In this document: positions 44,191 through 53,998 of the stretch, piece by piece
Position numbering within the stretch: the first letter of the stretch is position 1
Layout: every line of letters begins with the position of its first letter
NCBI RefSeq assembly: GCF_037478005.1
Contig: NZ_CP144164.1
Span: 2,666,001-2,730,000, forward strand
Source: Alteromonas sp. M12
GTDB lineage: Bacteria; Pseudomonadota; Gammaproteobacteria; Enterobacterales; Alteromonadaceae
Direction of reading: 5' to 3'
Length of the DNA: 64,000 nucleotides
Position numbers and translations under genes: made by a program
Notes under the pieces: generated by a model
Seen by the model: only the letters and a program-made list of their open reading frames with translations
The model's database searches: none
What the model was told of the DNA's origin: nothing

Positions 44191-44787
44191 CTAGCATGGA
44201 AACATTTGTTTCACTTGTTGCATTTGTTCGGGCGTATTTACATTATAAAAAGCATGTTGTGAAATTTGGTCTTCAGACAATTCAATTTCAGTTGCGGCGA
44301 GTTTTTTCAGCAACGAAAATATAGATCGATCATTGGATTGAATTTGCCCATTGAGTGTTTGCTTAAAATTATCATCTAAGATGATAAAAAACGGCATAGG
44401 ATGAGATTGGAAATAACAAGCTGAATGCTGTTCTCGCCCCTGTAAAGCAAGTTGCTTTAGACTATCTGCTGGGAATACCGGCATATCAATGGGAACAACT
44501 AATAAGCTGTCGACATTGGCTAATCGATGTTCAGGAAGATTTAACACCGCATCCAGTGCAGCTAAAGGCCCCTTATCAATCAATCTGTCGGTAAGCGCAC
44601 CTTTTAAGGTGTTAGAACTAATCACCTGATTTTTGATCCCGATGGATTCAAAACGATTGATGGCAAGTTGTAAAAAAGACACGCCAGCCAGATTCAATGT
44701 GGACTTATCAACCCCCATTCGACTAGACCGCCCTCCGGCTAAAATCAGTCCCAAGGTTTTGCTTAAGCAGTCTGGTTCAGCCAACAT
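44191..44787 (-). CDS. mobA: Molybdenum cofactor guanylyltransferase
   Basis: Attaches GMP to Moco to give the MGD form. 198 residues. Nucleotidyltransferase signature 'LGLILAGGRSSRMGVDKS' (residues about 12-29), 'DKGPLAALDAVL', 'VVPIDMPVFPADSL'. Its ATG lies two bases after the moaA stop. Its presence within the moa operon suggests that MGD-type (DMSO-reductase family) enzymes are used by this organism. Confidence 0.92.
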   Translation of the reverse strand: MLAEPDCLSKTLGLILAGGRSSRMGVDKSTLNLAGVSFLQLAINRFESIGIKNQVISSNTLKGALTDRLIDKGPLAALDAVLNLPEHRLANVDSLLVVPIDMPVFPADSLKQLALQGREQHSACYFQSHPMPFFIILDDNFKQTLNGQIQSNDRSIFSLLKKLAATEIELSEDQISQHAFYNVNTPEQMQQVKQMFPC

Positions 44788-44789
44788 CT

Positions 44790-45758
44790 TTAACCGCCTA
44801 ACATTGCCAAGTGTTTAGTGGCACCCGTGAAACCTTGATCTAACCAATGCGTTGCATCTTTATCACCTAACAATTTTTGCAATTGTCGCTGTAATTGCTG
44901 TGTATCTTGTTGTTGTAAATATTCTCGAATATCCAAACCTTTATCAGCAAAAAGACATAGGTGTAACTTACCAGTTGCACTTATTCTAAGTCGATTACAG
45001 GTCGCGCAAAAGTCTTTACTGTAAGGCATGATAAGGCCAATTTTACCCTGATAATCAGGGTGCCAAAATTCTTGAGCGGGCCCGGCGGTGTTATTTTGGA
45101 TCACTGGGCTCCAACCGTTTTCAGTTAGATACTGCTGAATTGGCTCACCAGACAAATGATTTAATTTGAAAAAATCTTTGTTTTCACCCGTCTCCATCAA
45201 TTCAATAAGTCTAAAGGTAATAGGTGTATGTTTTAACCAGTTTAAAAATACACTGAGTTCGTTACCGTTATATTGGCGCATTAGCACGCCATTTACTTTG
45301 ACTTTTAAGCCACGTTCAATACCACGACTGATACCTGCCAAAATCGTTTCGAGTTTATCGTGTCCGGTGATACTTTCGAACATGCGAGGATCAAGGCTAT
45401 CTATGCTGACATTCAGCGAATTCAGACCCGCATCTACCCAAGAGTCGATTTGCTGTTCTAAACGATAACCATTGGTGGTAATTGCAACCTGTTCAATACC
45501 AGGTGTTGAGGCGGCAATTTGTATAATCTCAGGGAGATCTTTGCGTAATGAGGGCTCACCTCCGGTTATCCTAATTTTCTTAGTTCCTAGCTCTGCAAAA
45601 CCAGCACATATTTGGCGAATTTCAGACAAACTTAAAAAATTACGATCGGAGTCGCATTGGTAACCATCAGGAAGGCAATAGTCGCAACTGAAGTTACAAA
45701 CATCTGTGACGGACAGCCGCAAGTAATGGAAGCGACGTCCATATTTATCTTTTAACAC
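44790..45758 (-). CDS. moaA: GTP 3',8-cyclase (radical SAM)
   Basis: First step of Moco synthesis. Radical SAM cluster 'CNFSCDYC', 'RITGGEPSLRKDL', second Fe-S cluster 'FCATCNRLRISATGKLHLCLF', terminal Gly-Gly ('LAMLGG'). I place the start at the GTG at 45758, giving 'MLKDKYGRRFHYLRLSVTD', which fits the family N-terminus and has GGAAAGGTG six bases upstream; the ATG at 45803 adds 15 residues and lies against the 3' edge of the Moco riboswitch with no Shine-Dalgarno. 322 residues with this start (E. coli 329). Confidence 0.93.
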   Translation of the reverse strand: MLKDKYGRRFHYLRLSVTDVCNFSCDYCLPDGYQCDSDRNFLSLSEIRQICAGFAELGTKKIRITGGEPSLRKDLPEIIQIAASTPGIEQVAITTNGYRLEQQIDSWVDAGLNSLNVSIDSLDPRMFESITGHDKLETILAGISRGIERGLKVKVNGVLMRQYNGNELSVFLNWLKHTPITFRLIELMETGENKDFFKLNHLSGEPIQQYLTENGWSPVIQNNTAGPAQEFWHPDYQGKIGLIMPYSKDFCATCNRLRISATGKLHLCLFADKGLDIREYLQQQDTQQLQRQLQKLLGDKDATHWLDQGFTGATKHLAMLGG

Positions 45759-45773
45759 GTTAAACACCTTTCC

Positions 45774-45911
45774 AAAGTCACGAACAACCAAATTGTTGAA
45801 CATGTAGCGGGAGGCAAACTAGTTTCCCAATTTACCCTGGCAACCCATTATAGTTGCGGCCAAAACTACCTATATTGTATTTCAATACTTAGTAATAGAG
45901 GCTCGGAGTTT
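45774..45911 (-). promoter_or_regulatory. Moco (molybdenum cofactor) riboswitch upstream of moaA
   Basis: Read on the minus strand, the leader shows the conserved pieces of the Moco RNA in order: CTCCGAGCCTCT (about 45910-45898), TTTTGGCCGCAAC (about 45866-45854), GTTGCCAGGG (about 45844-45835), and TTTGCCTCCCG (about 45817-45807), followed by GGAAAGGTG at the ribosome-binding site. This is the layout I recall for E. coli moaA, where Moco binding shuts the operon down. GCAAC/GTTGC and AAACTAGTTT hairpins are visible. Confidence 0.82.
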
Positions 45912-46170
45912 CATTTTTACTATCACTTACTATATTAAGATCTTACTGAGCGTTAGTATAGCATTGTTGATAATGGCATTTAACCTCACTATTGAGGTGC
46001 AACGCAAATTGTTTATTGTTGATGAAGATAATCGAGCTTATTTGAAATCAATGAATCTTATTTTGCACAATTGTATAAATAAAATTAGCACCATATTGGC
46101 ACGTTTGTTGTAAGTTCTATTTGATGATAATGAAAATTCCAATTAATTATTTACTCTATAAAGGCTAATT

Positions 46171-47085
46171 TTGAAGGTAACCCCAGAATCTAAAAGGCTA
46201 CTTGAAGCCTTTATCGAAAAACACCAACTCGATGCGAACTTTGGCGACGTTGCGCTAACATGGTTCATCCCTTTAGCTGAAAAACTAAAAATGCACCATG
46301 ACGGTGCAGAAGGGCCGATTTTTGTTGGTATTAATGGTTGCCAAGGTTCTGGTAAATCCACCCTAACAGAACTGGTACTCACCTATTTAGTAGAAATAAA
46401 ACAACTGCGCGTGATAAACCTTTCACTCGATGACTTTTATTTTTCAAAAGATTATCGACAACAGTTAGCGCAAAATATACATCCTTTATTAGCGACCCGT
46501 GGCGTACCAGGGACCCACGATACAGCGTTATTAAAACAAGTATTGCTCAGTTTAAAGGAACGCAAAACTGGGTTTGCCATTCCACGGTTTAATAAAGCAA
46601 CAGACGACCCTTTCCCAACGGAAGATTGGCCTATCATCGAAGAGCCTGTGGATATTATATTGATGGAAGGTTGGTGCTGGGGAGTCACTGCGCAAACCAA
46701 CGAGCAGCTGTCAGTTCCGGTAAACACCTTAGAGTCTGAAGAAGACAGCAATAGCGTTTGGCGCACTTTTGTTAATCAACAACTGCAAACTGAATATCAA
46801 AACTTATATCAATTAATGGATTTTTGGGTAATGTTAAAAGCACCTTCTTTTGAATGTGTATTTGATTGGCGCTTGCAGCAAGAACAAAAACTTATCCAAA
46901 AATTGGCAACTGCTTCGAATTCTGAAGCTAACAGTGGGATTATGTCAGCAAACGAAATTAAACGATTTATTCAGCACTATCAAAGACTAACGGATCAGAG
47001 TTTGGCTACTCTTAGTGAAACCTGTGATGTCGTATTTGAATTAGATAAACATCGAAAAATTATCAACGTAAAGGGGATAAAATGA
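46171..47085 (+). CDS. Glycerate kinase-like P-loop kinase (D-glycerate 3-kinase type)
   Basis: 304 residues. P-loop 'GINGCQGSGKSTLTEL' (about residues 51-66), 'VINLSLDDFYFSKDYR', 'HPLLATRGVPGTHD' and 'PRFNKATDDPFPTEDWP', 'ILMEGWCWGV' match the plant-type D-glycerate 3-kinase/YggC group. It would phosphorylate glycerate to 3-phosphoglycerate. Start TTG at 46171 with AAAGG upstream. First of four genes whose other products synthesise and phosphorolyse glucosylglycerate, which supports glycerate as substrate. Overlaps the next gene by four bases (ATGA). Confidence 0.82.
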   Translation: MKVTPESKRLLEAFIEKHQLDANFGDVALTWFIPLAEKLKMHHDGAEGPIFVGINGCQGSGKSTLTELVLTYLVEIKQLRVINLSLDDFYFSKDYRQQLAQNIHPLLATRGVPGTHDTALLKQVLLSLKERKTGFAIPRFNKATDDPFPTEDWPIIEEPVDIILMEGWCWGVTAQTNEQLSVPVNTLESEEDSNSVWRTFVNQQLQTEYQNLYQLMDFWVMLKAPSFECVFDWRLQQEQKLIQKLATASNSEANSGIMSANEIKRFIQHYQRLTDQSLATLSETCDVVFELDKHRKIINVKGIK

Positions 47086-47924
47086 GCGACCAGTTTGTCA
47101 TTTTTACCGATATGGATGGCACATTACTGGATCATCATTCTTACAGCCACGAAGCCGCAAAAAAGATGCTCGCTTTTTTGAAAAAAAATAATATTCCAGT
47201 TATTCCGAATACCAGTAAAACCTATGATGAAATGCAGGAATTGACCGAGCAATTAGACTTACAAGGTCCGTTCATTGTGGAAAATGGCGCGGCAATCCAT
47301 ATCCCACATGGTTTCTTCAAGAAAAAACCCGCACATACCCAATGGGTTGGTAAAAATTGGGTTCGCAATTTCACCTCCAAGAAAAGTTATTGGTTAAGTT
47401 TACTAAAGAAAATTGAAAGTGATTTTGCCGGTCAATTTACCCACTTTTCAAAAATGACACTTTCCGAGATATGTGATGCTACTGGATTAGAACCGGAACA
47501 AGCAAAACGGGCTGCAAATAGGTTATACGGTGAACCAGTATTATGGCTTGGAAGCGAACAACAAAAGAAAGAATTTATCAAGTGCGTCACACAATTGGGG
47601 GCTAAAACCCTGATAGGCGGACGCTTTATTCATATTTCAGGAGAAACAGATAAAGGTGCAGCGTTAAATTGGTTTGTCGGTGAATTACAACGCCAATATC
47701 CAGAGATAAACTGGGTTTCAATTGCATTAGGAGACGGTCAAAATGATGCTGCTATGCTTGATGCTGCAGACATTGCAGTGCGCATCAAGTCTCCCGTTAA
47801 CGACTACCCGCAATTACAACGTACAGAAAATGTGTTTGATAGCCAACTCGAAGGACCTGAGGGTTGGACTGAATGTCTTCAAAAAATATTAAATTTAACG
47901 TTAAAGGAGCCAGAAAATGGCTGA
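47082..47924 (+). CDS. Mannosyl/glucosyl-3-phosphoglycerate phosphatase (HAD-IIB)
   Basis: 280 residues, MPGP-type HAD hydrolase. Motif I 'FTDMDGTLLD' (nucleophile Asp), motif II 'PNTSKT', Lys in 'HISGETDKGAALNW', motif III/IV 'IALGDGQNDAAMLDAADIAV'. Dephosphorylates hexosyl-3-phosphoglycerate; the neighbouring synthase and phosphorylase suggest glucosyl rather than mannosyl substrate. ATGA overlap upstream and eight-base overlap downstream show a tight operon. Confidence 0.87.
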   Translation: MSDQFVIFTDMDGTLLDHHSYSHEAAKKMLAFLKKNNIPVIPNTSKTYDEMQELTEQLDLQGPFIVENGAAIHIPHGFFKKKPAHTQWVGKNWVRNFTSKKSYWLSLLKKIESDFAGQFTHFSKMTLSEICDATGLEPEQAKRAANRLYGEPVLWLGSEQQKKEFIKCVTQLGAKTLIGGRFIHISGETDKGAALNWFVGELQRQYPEINWVSIALGDGQNDAAMLDAADIAVRIKSPVNDYPQLQRTENVFDSQLEGPEGWTECLQKILNLTLKEPENG

Positions 47925-49140
47925 TTTTTACCAAAACGGAATAACCACAACATTACACCAACTTTCAAAACGTCCCATTGATGAAATGGAATCTGAATTG
48001 TTGGCCTTTTCTAAAAAACGTCCTTTAGGGCTGCTATTGCCAAGTTTGTTTTCTGAACTTGAGGGCGAAGCAATGCCTGAAATCATCAATCATATTTGCA
48101 AAGTTCCTTATTTAAATGAAATTGTAATTGGTTTGGACAGAGCTTCAAAAGAACAATATCAGCACGCTATTAAGTTTTTTGACAAACTTCCGCAACACCA
48201 TCGTATTTTGTGGAATGATGGCCCGCGTTTAAAAGCCATTGATAAAGAATTAGCCGACATGGGCTTAGCGCCAAAAGAAATGGGTAAAGGCCGCAATGTT
48301 TGGTATTGCATGGGCTATATTCTTGCCACAGGACGGGCAGAATCCATCGCGCTGCACGATTGTGACATTTTAACCTATGATCGAAGCTTACTTGCCAAAT
48401 TGATTTATCCGGTTGCTCATCCACAGTTCAATTATGAATTTTGTAAAGGTTATTATGCCCGTGTAGCAGATGGGAAAATTAACGGTCGTGTTTCCCGCTT
48501 ATTAGTGACTCCGTTGTTACGAGCGTTAAAACGCACCGTAGGTAATAACGAATACTTAGAATTCATGGACAGTTTTAGATATCCATTGGCGGGCGAATTT
48601 TCATTCAGACGTGATGTGTTAAATGATATTCGTATTCCTAGCGATTGGGGATTAGAAATAGGCGTGTTGTCCGAAATGCACCGAAACTACTCCCATAATC
48701 GTTTGTGTCAGGTAGACATTGCTGAAACTTATGACCACAAACACCAAGATCTATCCTTACATAACGATCAAGGTGGCTTGTCTAAAATGTCCATAGACAT
48801 TACCAAAGCACTATTTCGTAAGTTGGCAACGCAAGGGTTTACATTCACCAATGAGTCCTTCCGTACACTCAAAGCGACCTATTTTCGTATTGCATTAGAT
48901 TTTGTTGAAACATACCACAACGATGCGGTAATGAATGGTTTAGAACTAGACATCCATAGAGAAGAAAAAGCGGTAGAAATGTTTGCTGAAAACATTATGA
49001 AAGCAGGTCAAAGTTTCCTTGAAAACCCAATGGAAACCCCCTTCATACCGAGTTGGAACCGAGTTATTAGTGCTGTTCCAGATATACTTGAGCGCATCAA
49101 AGATGCAGTTGAAATGGACTACGAAGAGTTTCGATATTAA
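47917..49140 (+). CDS. gpgS: Glucosyl-3-phosphoglycerate synthase-like glycosyltransferase
   Basis: 407 residues, GT-A fold of the GpgS/GT81 type. Visible: 'LPSLFSELEGEAMPEIINHI', 'IVIGLDRASKEQY', 'GKGRNVWYCMGYILATG', metal-binding DxD in 'IALHDCDILTYDRSLL' (about residue 146-148), and 'LAGEFSFRRDVLNDIRIPSDWGLEIGVL' (written in part). It would transfer glucose from an NDP-glucose to 3-phosphoglycerate. Followed after 18 bases by the phosphorylase gene. Confidence 0.85.
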   Translation: MADFYQNGITTTLHQLSKRPIDEMESELLAFSKKRPLGLLLPSLFSELEGEAMPEIINHICKVPYLNEIVIGLDRASKEQYQHAIKFFDKLPQHHRILWNDGPRLKAIDKELADMGLAPKEMGKGRNVWYCMGYILATGRAESIALHDCDILTYDRSLLAKLIYPVAHPQFNYEFCKGYYARVADGKINGRVSRLLVTPLLRALKRTVGNNEYLEFMDSFRYPLAGEFSFRRDVLNDIRIPSDWGLEIGVLSEMHRNYSHNRLCQVDIAETYDHKHQDLSLHNDQGGLSKMSIDITKALFRKLATQGFTFTNESFRTLKATYFRIALDFVETYHNDAVMNGLELDIHREEKAVEMFAENIMKAGQSFLENPMETPFIPSWNRVISAVPDILERIKDAVEMDYEEFRY

Positions 49141-49158
49141 CAGTAAGGGGATACATAA

Positions 49159-50919
49159 ATGTCTGAAGCTTATACCTGGCTGTGTGAAAAAGTACAACAT
49201 CACTTAGATGTCATTTATCAAGGGGTTGATATTCCTCAAAGTAGTGAGGAAATCGCAAAGTCTCTTATCACTACAATGAGATTAGATGAGGTAAGCGATA
49301 GACAGGTTCCAGTGCCTCATCAAAATCATTGGAACGAACAGGACATTATATTAATTACCTATGGGGATAGCATAGAGTCAGAAACGCAGAATCCATTGGT
49401 AACGTTACACCAGTTTTTGAACAAATATGTGAAAGATACAATTAATGCGGTGCATATATTGCCATTTTTTCCTTATAGTTCAGATGATGGCTTCGCGGTG
49501 ATTGACTACTCGAGTGTGAATGAATCTCTGGGTAATTGGTTAGACGTTAAGTCAATTTCCAGCAATTATCGCTTAATGTCCGACTTGGTCATTAATCACT
49601 GCTCTTCGCGCAGCGTATGGTTTGATAATTTTATTAAATGTGAAGGCACTGGCAGTGATTTTTTCTTCACTGTTGATGACGATTACGATATCTCTAACGT
49701 GGTAAGACCGCGCACATCGGAATTGTTACGGGAAACCAAAACCGAGAACGGAATTAAAAAAGTGTGGTGCACTTTTAGTCATGATCAGGTGGACTTTGAC
49801 TTTCAAAATCCTAAGGTTTTGGCGGCCTTTGTTTCAATAATCCGTCAATACTTGGATCATGGTGTCAGAATTTTCAGGTTAGATGCGGTTGCTTTTCTTT
49901 GGAAGAAATCAGGCACTACCTGCATCAATTTGGAAAAAACCCATGAAGTTATTCGCTTACTTCGAACATTAATCGAATATGCGCAAAACGACAGTATTAT
50001 TATTACAGAAACTAACATTCCTAATCGTGAAAACCTCACATATTTTGGTAATGCTAACGAAGCCCATGCGGTGTACAACTTTTCATTGCCACCGCTGTTG
50101 GTCAACACATTGGTTACCGGAGACTGTACTTATTTAAAGAACTGGCAAATGAGCATGCCCCCTGCACAAAACGGGACGACCTATTTTAACTTTATTGCCT
50201 CCCATGACGGCATAGGTCTGCGCCCAGCAGAGGGTTTACTCGATGAAAAAGAAATCAATACCTTGGTTAACACTATGCAGAGTTTTGGCGGGATGGTGTC
50301 TTGGCGTACCCTACCCGGTGGCAAGCAAAAACCCTACGAAATTAATATCGCTTTATTCGATGCGTTAAAAGGAACCACTAAAGGACCTGATAATTTAGGT
50401 ATGGAAAGATTCATTTGTGCTCACGAAATTATGTTTGCACTTGAAGGCATACCTGGGTTGTATGTGCATAGTTTACTGGCCACCGGGAATGATTATGAAA
50501 GGGTCACTAATACCAGCCAGAATCGCTCCATTAACCGTAGGCGCTGGGATATGTCGGAACTTGAAGATCAACTGAGTAATAAAGACAGCCAGCATGCCAT
50601 AGCACTTCAACGGATGAATCATTTACTGTCAATTCGAATTAATCAAAAGGCATTTCATCCCAACGCCACACAATTTACCTTGCAGTTAGGGAATAAATTA
50701 TTTGGCTTTTGGCGACAAAGTATCGATAGAAGACAAAGCATATTCTGTATAAGCAATATCACTGATACACAGCAAACTGTTGTTATGTCGGATATTAACT
50801 TAATTGGAACAGACTGTTGGTGGGATCTCATCACTGGAAATGAAATCATTTTAGATCATTCTGATTTTATTTTATCGCCGTATCAAACGGTTTGGATAAG
50901 TAACACTCGCAGTATGTAA
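49159..50919 (+). CDS. Glucosylglycerate phosphorylase-like GH13_18 enzyme
   Basis: 586 residues, sucrose-phosphorylase-type GH13. Visible: '[20 protein letters not shown]', '[16 protein letters not shown]', nucleophile Asp in '[14 protein letters not shown]' (about residue 241), acid/base Glu in '[10 protein letters not shown]', and '[15 protein letters not shown]'. Length and the long N-terminal extension fit glucosylglycerate phosphorylase rather than sucrose phosphorylase (about 490-500). It would split glucosylglycerate with phosphate to glucose-1-phosphate and glycerate. AAGGGG precedes the ATG. Confidence 0.83.
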   Translation: MSEAYTWLCEKVQHHLDVIYQGVDIPQSSEEIAKSLITTMRLDEVSDRQVPVPHQNHWNEQDIILITYGDSIESETQNPLVTLHQFLNKYVKDTINAVHILPFFPYSSDDGFAVIDYSSVNESLGNWLDVKSISSNYRLMSDLVINHCSSRSVWFDNFIKCEGTGSDFFFTVDDDYDISNVVRPRTSELLRETKTENGIKKVWCTFSHDQVDFDFQNPKVLAAFVSIIRQYLDHGVRIFRLDAVAFLWKKSGTTCINLEKTHEVIRLLRTLIEYAQNDSIIITETNIPNRENLTYFGNANEAHAVYNFSLPPLLVNTLVTGDCTYLKNWQMSMPPAQNGTTYFNFIASHDGIGLRPAEGLLDEKEINTLVNTMQSFGGMVSWRTLPGGKQKPYEINIALFDALKGTTKGPDNLGMERFICAHEIMFALEGIPGLYVHSLLATGNDYERVTNTSQNRSINRRRWDMSELEDQLSNKDSQHAIALQRMNHLLSIRINQKAFHPNATQFTLQLGNKLFGFWRQSIDRRQSIFCISNITDTQQTVVMSDINLIGTDCWWDLITGNEIILDHSDFILSPYQTVWISNTRSM

Positions 50920-51253
50920 AGTCTATGTTATAAGTCATGGGGATAGTTTGCTGTCACTTTTTTGCACCACCCTATCTCCATGATTTATTTGATAAATATT
51001 TTACCCCTTCGATTAGTGTGACCGAACATACACACATTAACATGTTATTTACATGCTTTTCTCGCAGCATTTCAACCCTCCCCACACAAATTAATCATAA
51101 CCATATGATATTAAAAGACATCTCCATTCTGGCACGGTAAGTGTAATACCCCACTTATACAACAAACGTTATTGTTGTTTTGTTAAGAGGCAATTTGAGT
51201 AGTGCCTGTATTAATCCGAAACACGAAAATCTAAATCAAGTGGAGATATGAAG
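50920..51253. other. Intergenic region, no gene recognised
   Basis: 334 bases between the phosphorylase operon and the EF-hand gene. One open frame (50937-51140, plus) has no ribosome-binding site and an unconvincing composition. A promoter for the EF-hand gene is expected near 51160-51230. Confidence 0.4.
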
Positions 51254-51463
51254 ATGAAAAAAGCTATCCTTATCAGCGCGTTCGTTTTAGCCAGTAGTTC
51301 TGTTTATGCACAAGAAGACAAAATATCAATTTTAGATACAGATGCAGATGGTCGTATAAGTGTAGAAGAAGCGGCAAGCGATCCAGCGTTGTCAGCCGTT
51401 TTTGCAGAATTAGATATGAACAAAGATGGTTACCTAACCCCTAGTGAGTTAGCCGAACACTAA
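51254..51463 (+). CDS. Small exported EF-hand protein
   Basis: 69 residues from the ATG at 51254, eight bases after GGAG (an ATG two codons earlier is also possible). Signal peptide 'MKKAILISAFVLASSSVYA', then two EF-hand loops: 'DTDADGRISVEE' and 'DMNKDGYLTPSE', both with the canonical Asp/Asn, Gly and terminal Glu ligands. A periplasmic calcium-binding protein of the calerythrin/CREC-like small type; partner unknown. Followed by a strong terminator, so monocistronic. Confidence 0.82.
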   Translation: MKKAILISAFVLASSSVYAQEDKISILDTDADGRISVEEAASDPALSAVFAELDMNKDGYLTPSELAEH

Positions 51464-51488
51464 GGTTTCGAATAGTCATTCAACATTC

Positions 51489-51527
51489 AAACAACACCTA
51501 CATTGAGTTGGTGTTGTTTTTTGTTTT
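51489..51527 (+). terminator. Rho-independent terminator of the EF-hand gene
   Basis: AAACAACACC - loop - GGTGTTGTTT followed by TTTTGTTTTT. Confidence 0.88.
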
Positions 51528-51758
51528 TCCCGCTAACGCAATTGCCTATATTATTTCCCCAGCCATAACCTAATTAGGCATATTTTTAATAATTAAAATA
51601 TGTTATCAATAGGTTCAGACATCATATAAAAGTATTATCGACGTTTAATTGAACGAAATGGTCAAGTAAACAACATCACTTGTTCTGTCACGATTAACCT
51701 AAAGTACTCCCTCTTTTATTTGGATAATTAGTAAGCAATACGTCAAGGAATTTACAGC

Positions 51759-52616
51759 ATGTACAAAATTTTATTCATTTCATTATTTATGGTTTTGCAA
51801 TCTTTTTATGCGCAAGCCGCACCCTTATGGAAAATAAGTAAAGGAGATGACTTTGTAATTATCGGTGGCACAATCCATGTATTAAGTGCAACAGATTATC
51901 CTTTGCCTGAAGAGTTTGAAAAAGCTTATCAAGCTTCAGATACGCTAGTATTTGAATCCGATATCGTCAGAATGAATAGTCCCGAATTCCAACAGCAATC
52001 ATTACAGTATATTTTATTGCAAGATGGTAAGACCATTAAAGACTTTTTGTCAGAGCAAACCTACCAAGATCTTGAAACTCATTTACAACAACGTAATCTC
52101 TCTTTGCAACAATTTTCTATGCTAAAACCGAGCTTTTTATCCGTCACCTTGTCGATGATTGAACTGCAAATGATGGGGGTAAGCAGTGCTGGCGTAGATG
52201 TATATTACTCTACCAAGGGTATGGGCGATCAAAAGCAAGCAAAATGGTTTGAAGAGCCTGAAGAACAAATGGCTATGCTGGCAGACATGGGTAAAGGGGA
52301 AGAAGACGCCATGATTGCCTATAGCCTTAAAGATGTAGCAAAAATAAAAGAAATGATGCCAAAACTGATTAATGCTTGGCGTGCCGGTGATTTAGACAAA
52401 TTAGCAGAAATAGGTATTGATGAAATGCAGCGTGATTATCCAGAGATTTATGATCAATTATTAGTTCAGCGTAATAAAAACTGGCTACCTAAGATTGAAC
52501 AACTTTTTGACAACCAACAAAACGAATTAATTTTAGTCGGGGCATTACATTTAGCGGGTGAGCAAAGCGTACTTAAATTAATGCAAGAAAAAGGCTACAG
52601 CATCGAAAAATACTAA
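51759..52616 (+). CDS. TraB/GumN-family protein
   Basis: 285 residues with a signal peptide ('ILFISLFMVLQSFYAQA'). Family marks: 'PLWKISKGDDFVIIGGTIHVLS' near the start (GTIH), 'VFESDIV', 'GVDVYYSTKGMGDQK', and 'LILVGALHLAGEQSVLKLMQEKGY' (GALH) near the C-terminus; these two His-containing motifs resemble the EreA/ChaN-like fold and are proposed to be catalytic. AAGGA precedes the ATG. Periplasmic; function unproven. Confidence 0.85.
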   Translation: MYKILFISLFMVLQSFYAQAAPLWKISKGDDFVIIGGTIHVLSATDYPLPEEFEKAYQASDTLVFESDIVRMNSPEFQQQSLQYILLQDGKTIKDFLSEQTYQDLETHLQQRNLSLQQFSMLKPSFLSVTLSMIELQMMGVSSAGVDVYYSTKGMGDQKQAKWFEEPEEQMAMLADMGKGEEDAMIAYSLKDVAKIKEMMPKLINAWRAGDLDKLAEIGIDEMQRDYPEIYDQLLVQRNKNWLPKIEQLFDNQQNELILVGALHLAGEQSVLKLMQEKGYSIEKY

Positions 52617-52771
52617 TTTCGTTTCTAGGTAGTTAGTATAATCACAATGCGCTAACTACCTCTTTTCTATATACAATCATAGTCAAAGTTTTGATTATTT
52701 TGATTTGGTAACCCATTAAAATCACGTTATATTAGCGCCCTCCTTTACTTCCAGCTTTAGTGTTAATTTGA

Positions 52772-53998
52772 ATGAAAAATAGTGACTCCACCATGCCGAA
52801 CTTAATGCCAATTGAAAATGCACTAGATAAAATGTTGCAGCAATGCGATACCTTAGTAGAGCAGGAAACTATTTCAATCATAGATGCATTGAACCGAATC
52901 ACCGCAGAGGCTATTTTTGCAAAACTGCAAGTGCCGCCAAAAAATAACTCAGCAATGGATGGGTTTGCGTTTCAGGTTGACCACGAATTACCCCAAGGCA
53001 CCACATTAACCATTCAAGGACAAGCTTTAGCTGGGCAGCCCTTTGATGATGAGGTAAAAGCGGGACACTGCATCAGAATAACCACAGGCGCAATCCTGCC
53101 CGCCGGTACGAATACCGTCATGATGCAAGAAAACGTAGCGATACACGAAAATAACATCGTTTTGAATCAAGCTACAAAGGCAGGTAACAGTGTTCGCCTT
53201 GCCGGTGAAGACATCCAATTAGGACAGCAAGTTATCGCAGCGGGAGAAAAACTCACGCCTGCACATATGGCATTATTAGCCTCGATTGGAGAACCTTCAG
53301 TAACTGTATTGCGCAAACCTAGAGTGGCAATTATCGCAACGGGGGATGAATTAGTGGTGCCTGGCGATAAGTTGAAAAATGGTCAAATATACGAAAGTAA
53401 TAGATTCGCATTACAGGGTTTATTGCAGCAAATGAATGTAGATATCATTCATTATGGCATCATAGAAGATGATCCCGATAAAATTGCAGACGTTTTATTA
53501 GATGCCAGTCGTAAGGCGGATCTAATTTTATCCTGTGGCGGGGTTTCCGTAGGCGATGCTGATTATGTTAAGCAAGTATTAGAAAAAGTAGGACGCATCG
53601 ATTTTTGGAAAGTCGCGATTAAACCAGGAAAACCTTTTGCGTTTGGTATGGTTAATGATGCCATATTTTGTGGTTTACCTGGAAATCCCGTTTCCTCTTA
53701 TGTCACCTTTGAAAAACTAGTAACGCCCCTATTACATAAACTTATGGGACGCAAAAGCGTTAACCAGTTTACGATTAACGCTACCTGCGCTGCTCCTATT
53801 TTTAAGCGAGCTGGGCGTGCTGATTTTCAAAGAGGCATAGCATACCAAGACGAACACGGAGAATATTGGGTAAAACCTAATGGTAGTCAAGGCTCTGGCA
53901 TCATGTCATCCATAGCATCCGCAAATTGTTATATTCTCCTGGAAAAAGAACAGACTAACTTGCCGACAGGCGCAAAAATTAAGATTGAATTATTTTGA
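52772..53998 (+). CDS. moeA: Molybdopterin molybdenumtransferase
   Basis: Inserts molybdate into adenylated molybdopterin. 408 residues. Visible: 'PPKNNSAMDGFAF', 'IRITTGAILPAGTNTVMMQENV', 'VAIIATGDELVVPG', 'ILSCGGVSVGDADYVKQVL', 'IKPGKPFAFGMV', 'FCGLPGNPVSSYVTF', and the C-terminal 'RRADFQRG'-like domain. Together with the moa operon about 7 kb away it completes most of the Moco pathway. It overlaps the MATE gene (TTGA). Confidence 0.93.
   Translation: MKNSDSTMPNLMPIENALDKMLQQCDTLVEQETISIIDALNRITAEAIFAKLQVPPKNNSAMDGFAFQVDHELPQGTTLTIQGQALAGQPFDDEVKAGHCIRITTGAILPAGTNTVMMQENVAIHENNIVLNQATKAGNSVRLAGEDIQLGQQVIAAGEKLTPAHMALLASIGEPSVTVLRKPRVAIIATGDELVVPGDKLKNGQIYESNRFALQGLLQQMNVDIIHYGIIEDDPDKIADVLLDASRKADLILSCGGVSVGDADYVKQVLEKVGRIDFWKVAIKPGKPFAFGMVNDAIFCGLPGNPVSSYVTFEKLVTPLLHKLMGRKSVNQFTINATCAAPIFKRAGRADFQRGIAYQDEHGEYWVKPNGSQGSGIMSSIASANCYILLEKEQTNLPTGAKIKIELF

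Noticed and set aside
50937..51140. 67-codon plus-strand frame after the phosphorylase gene
   Set aside because: No Shine-Dalgarno, composition unlike the neighbours, no recognisable motif.
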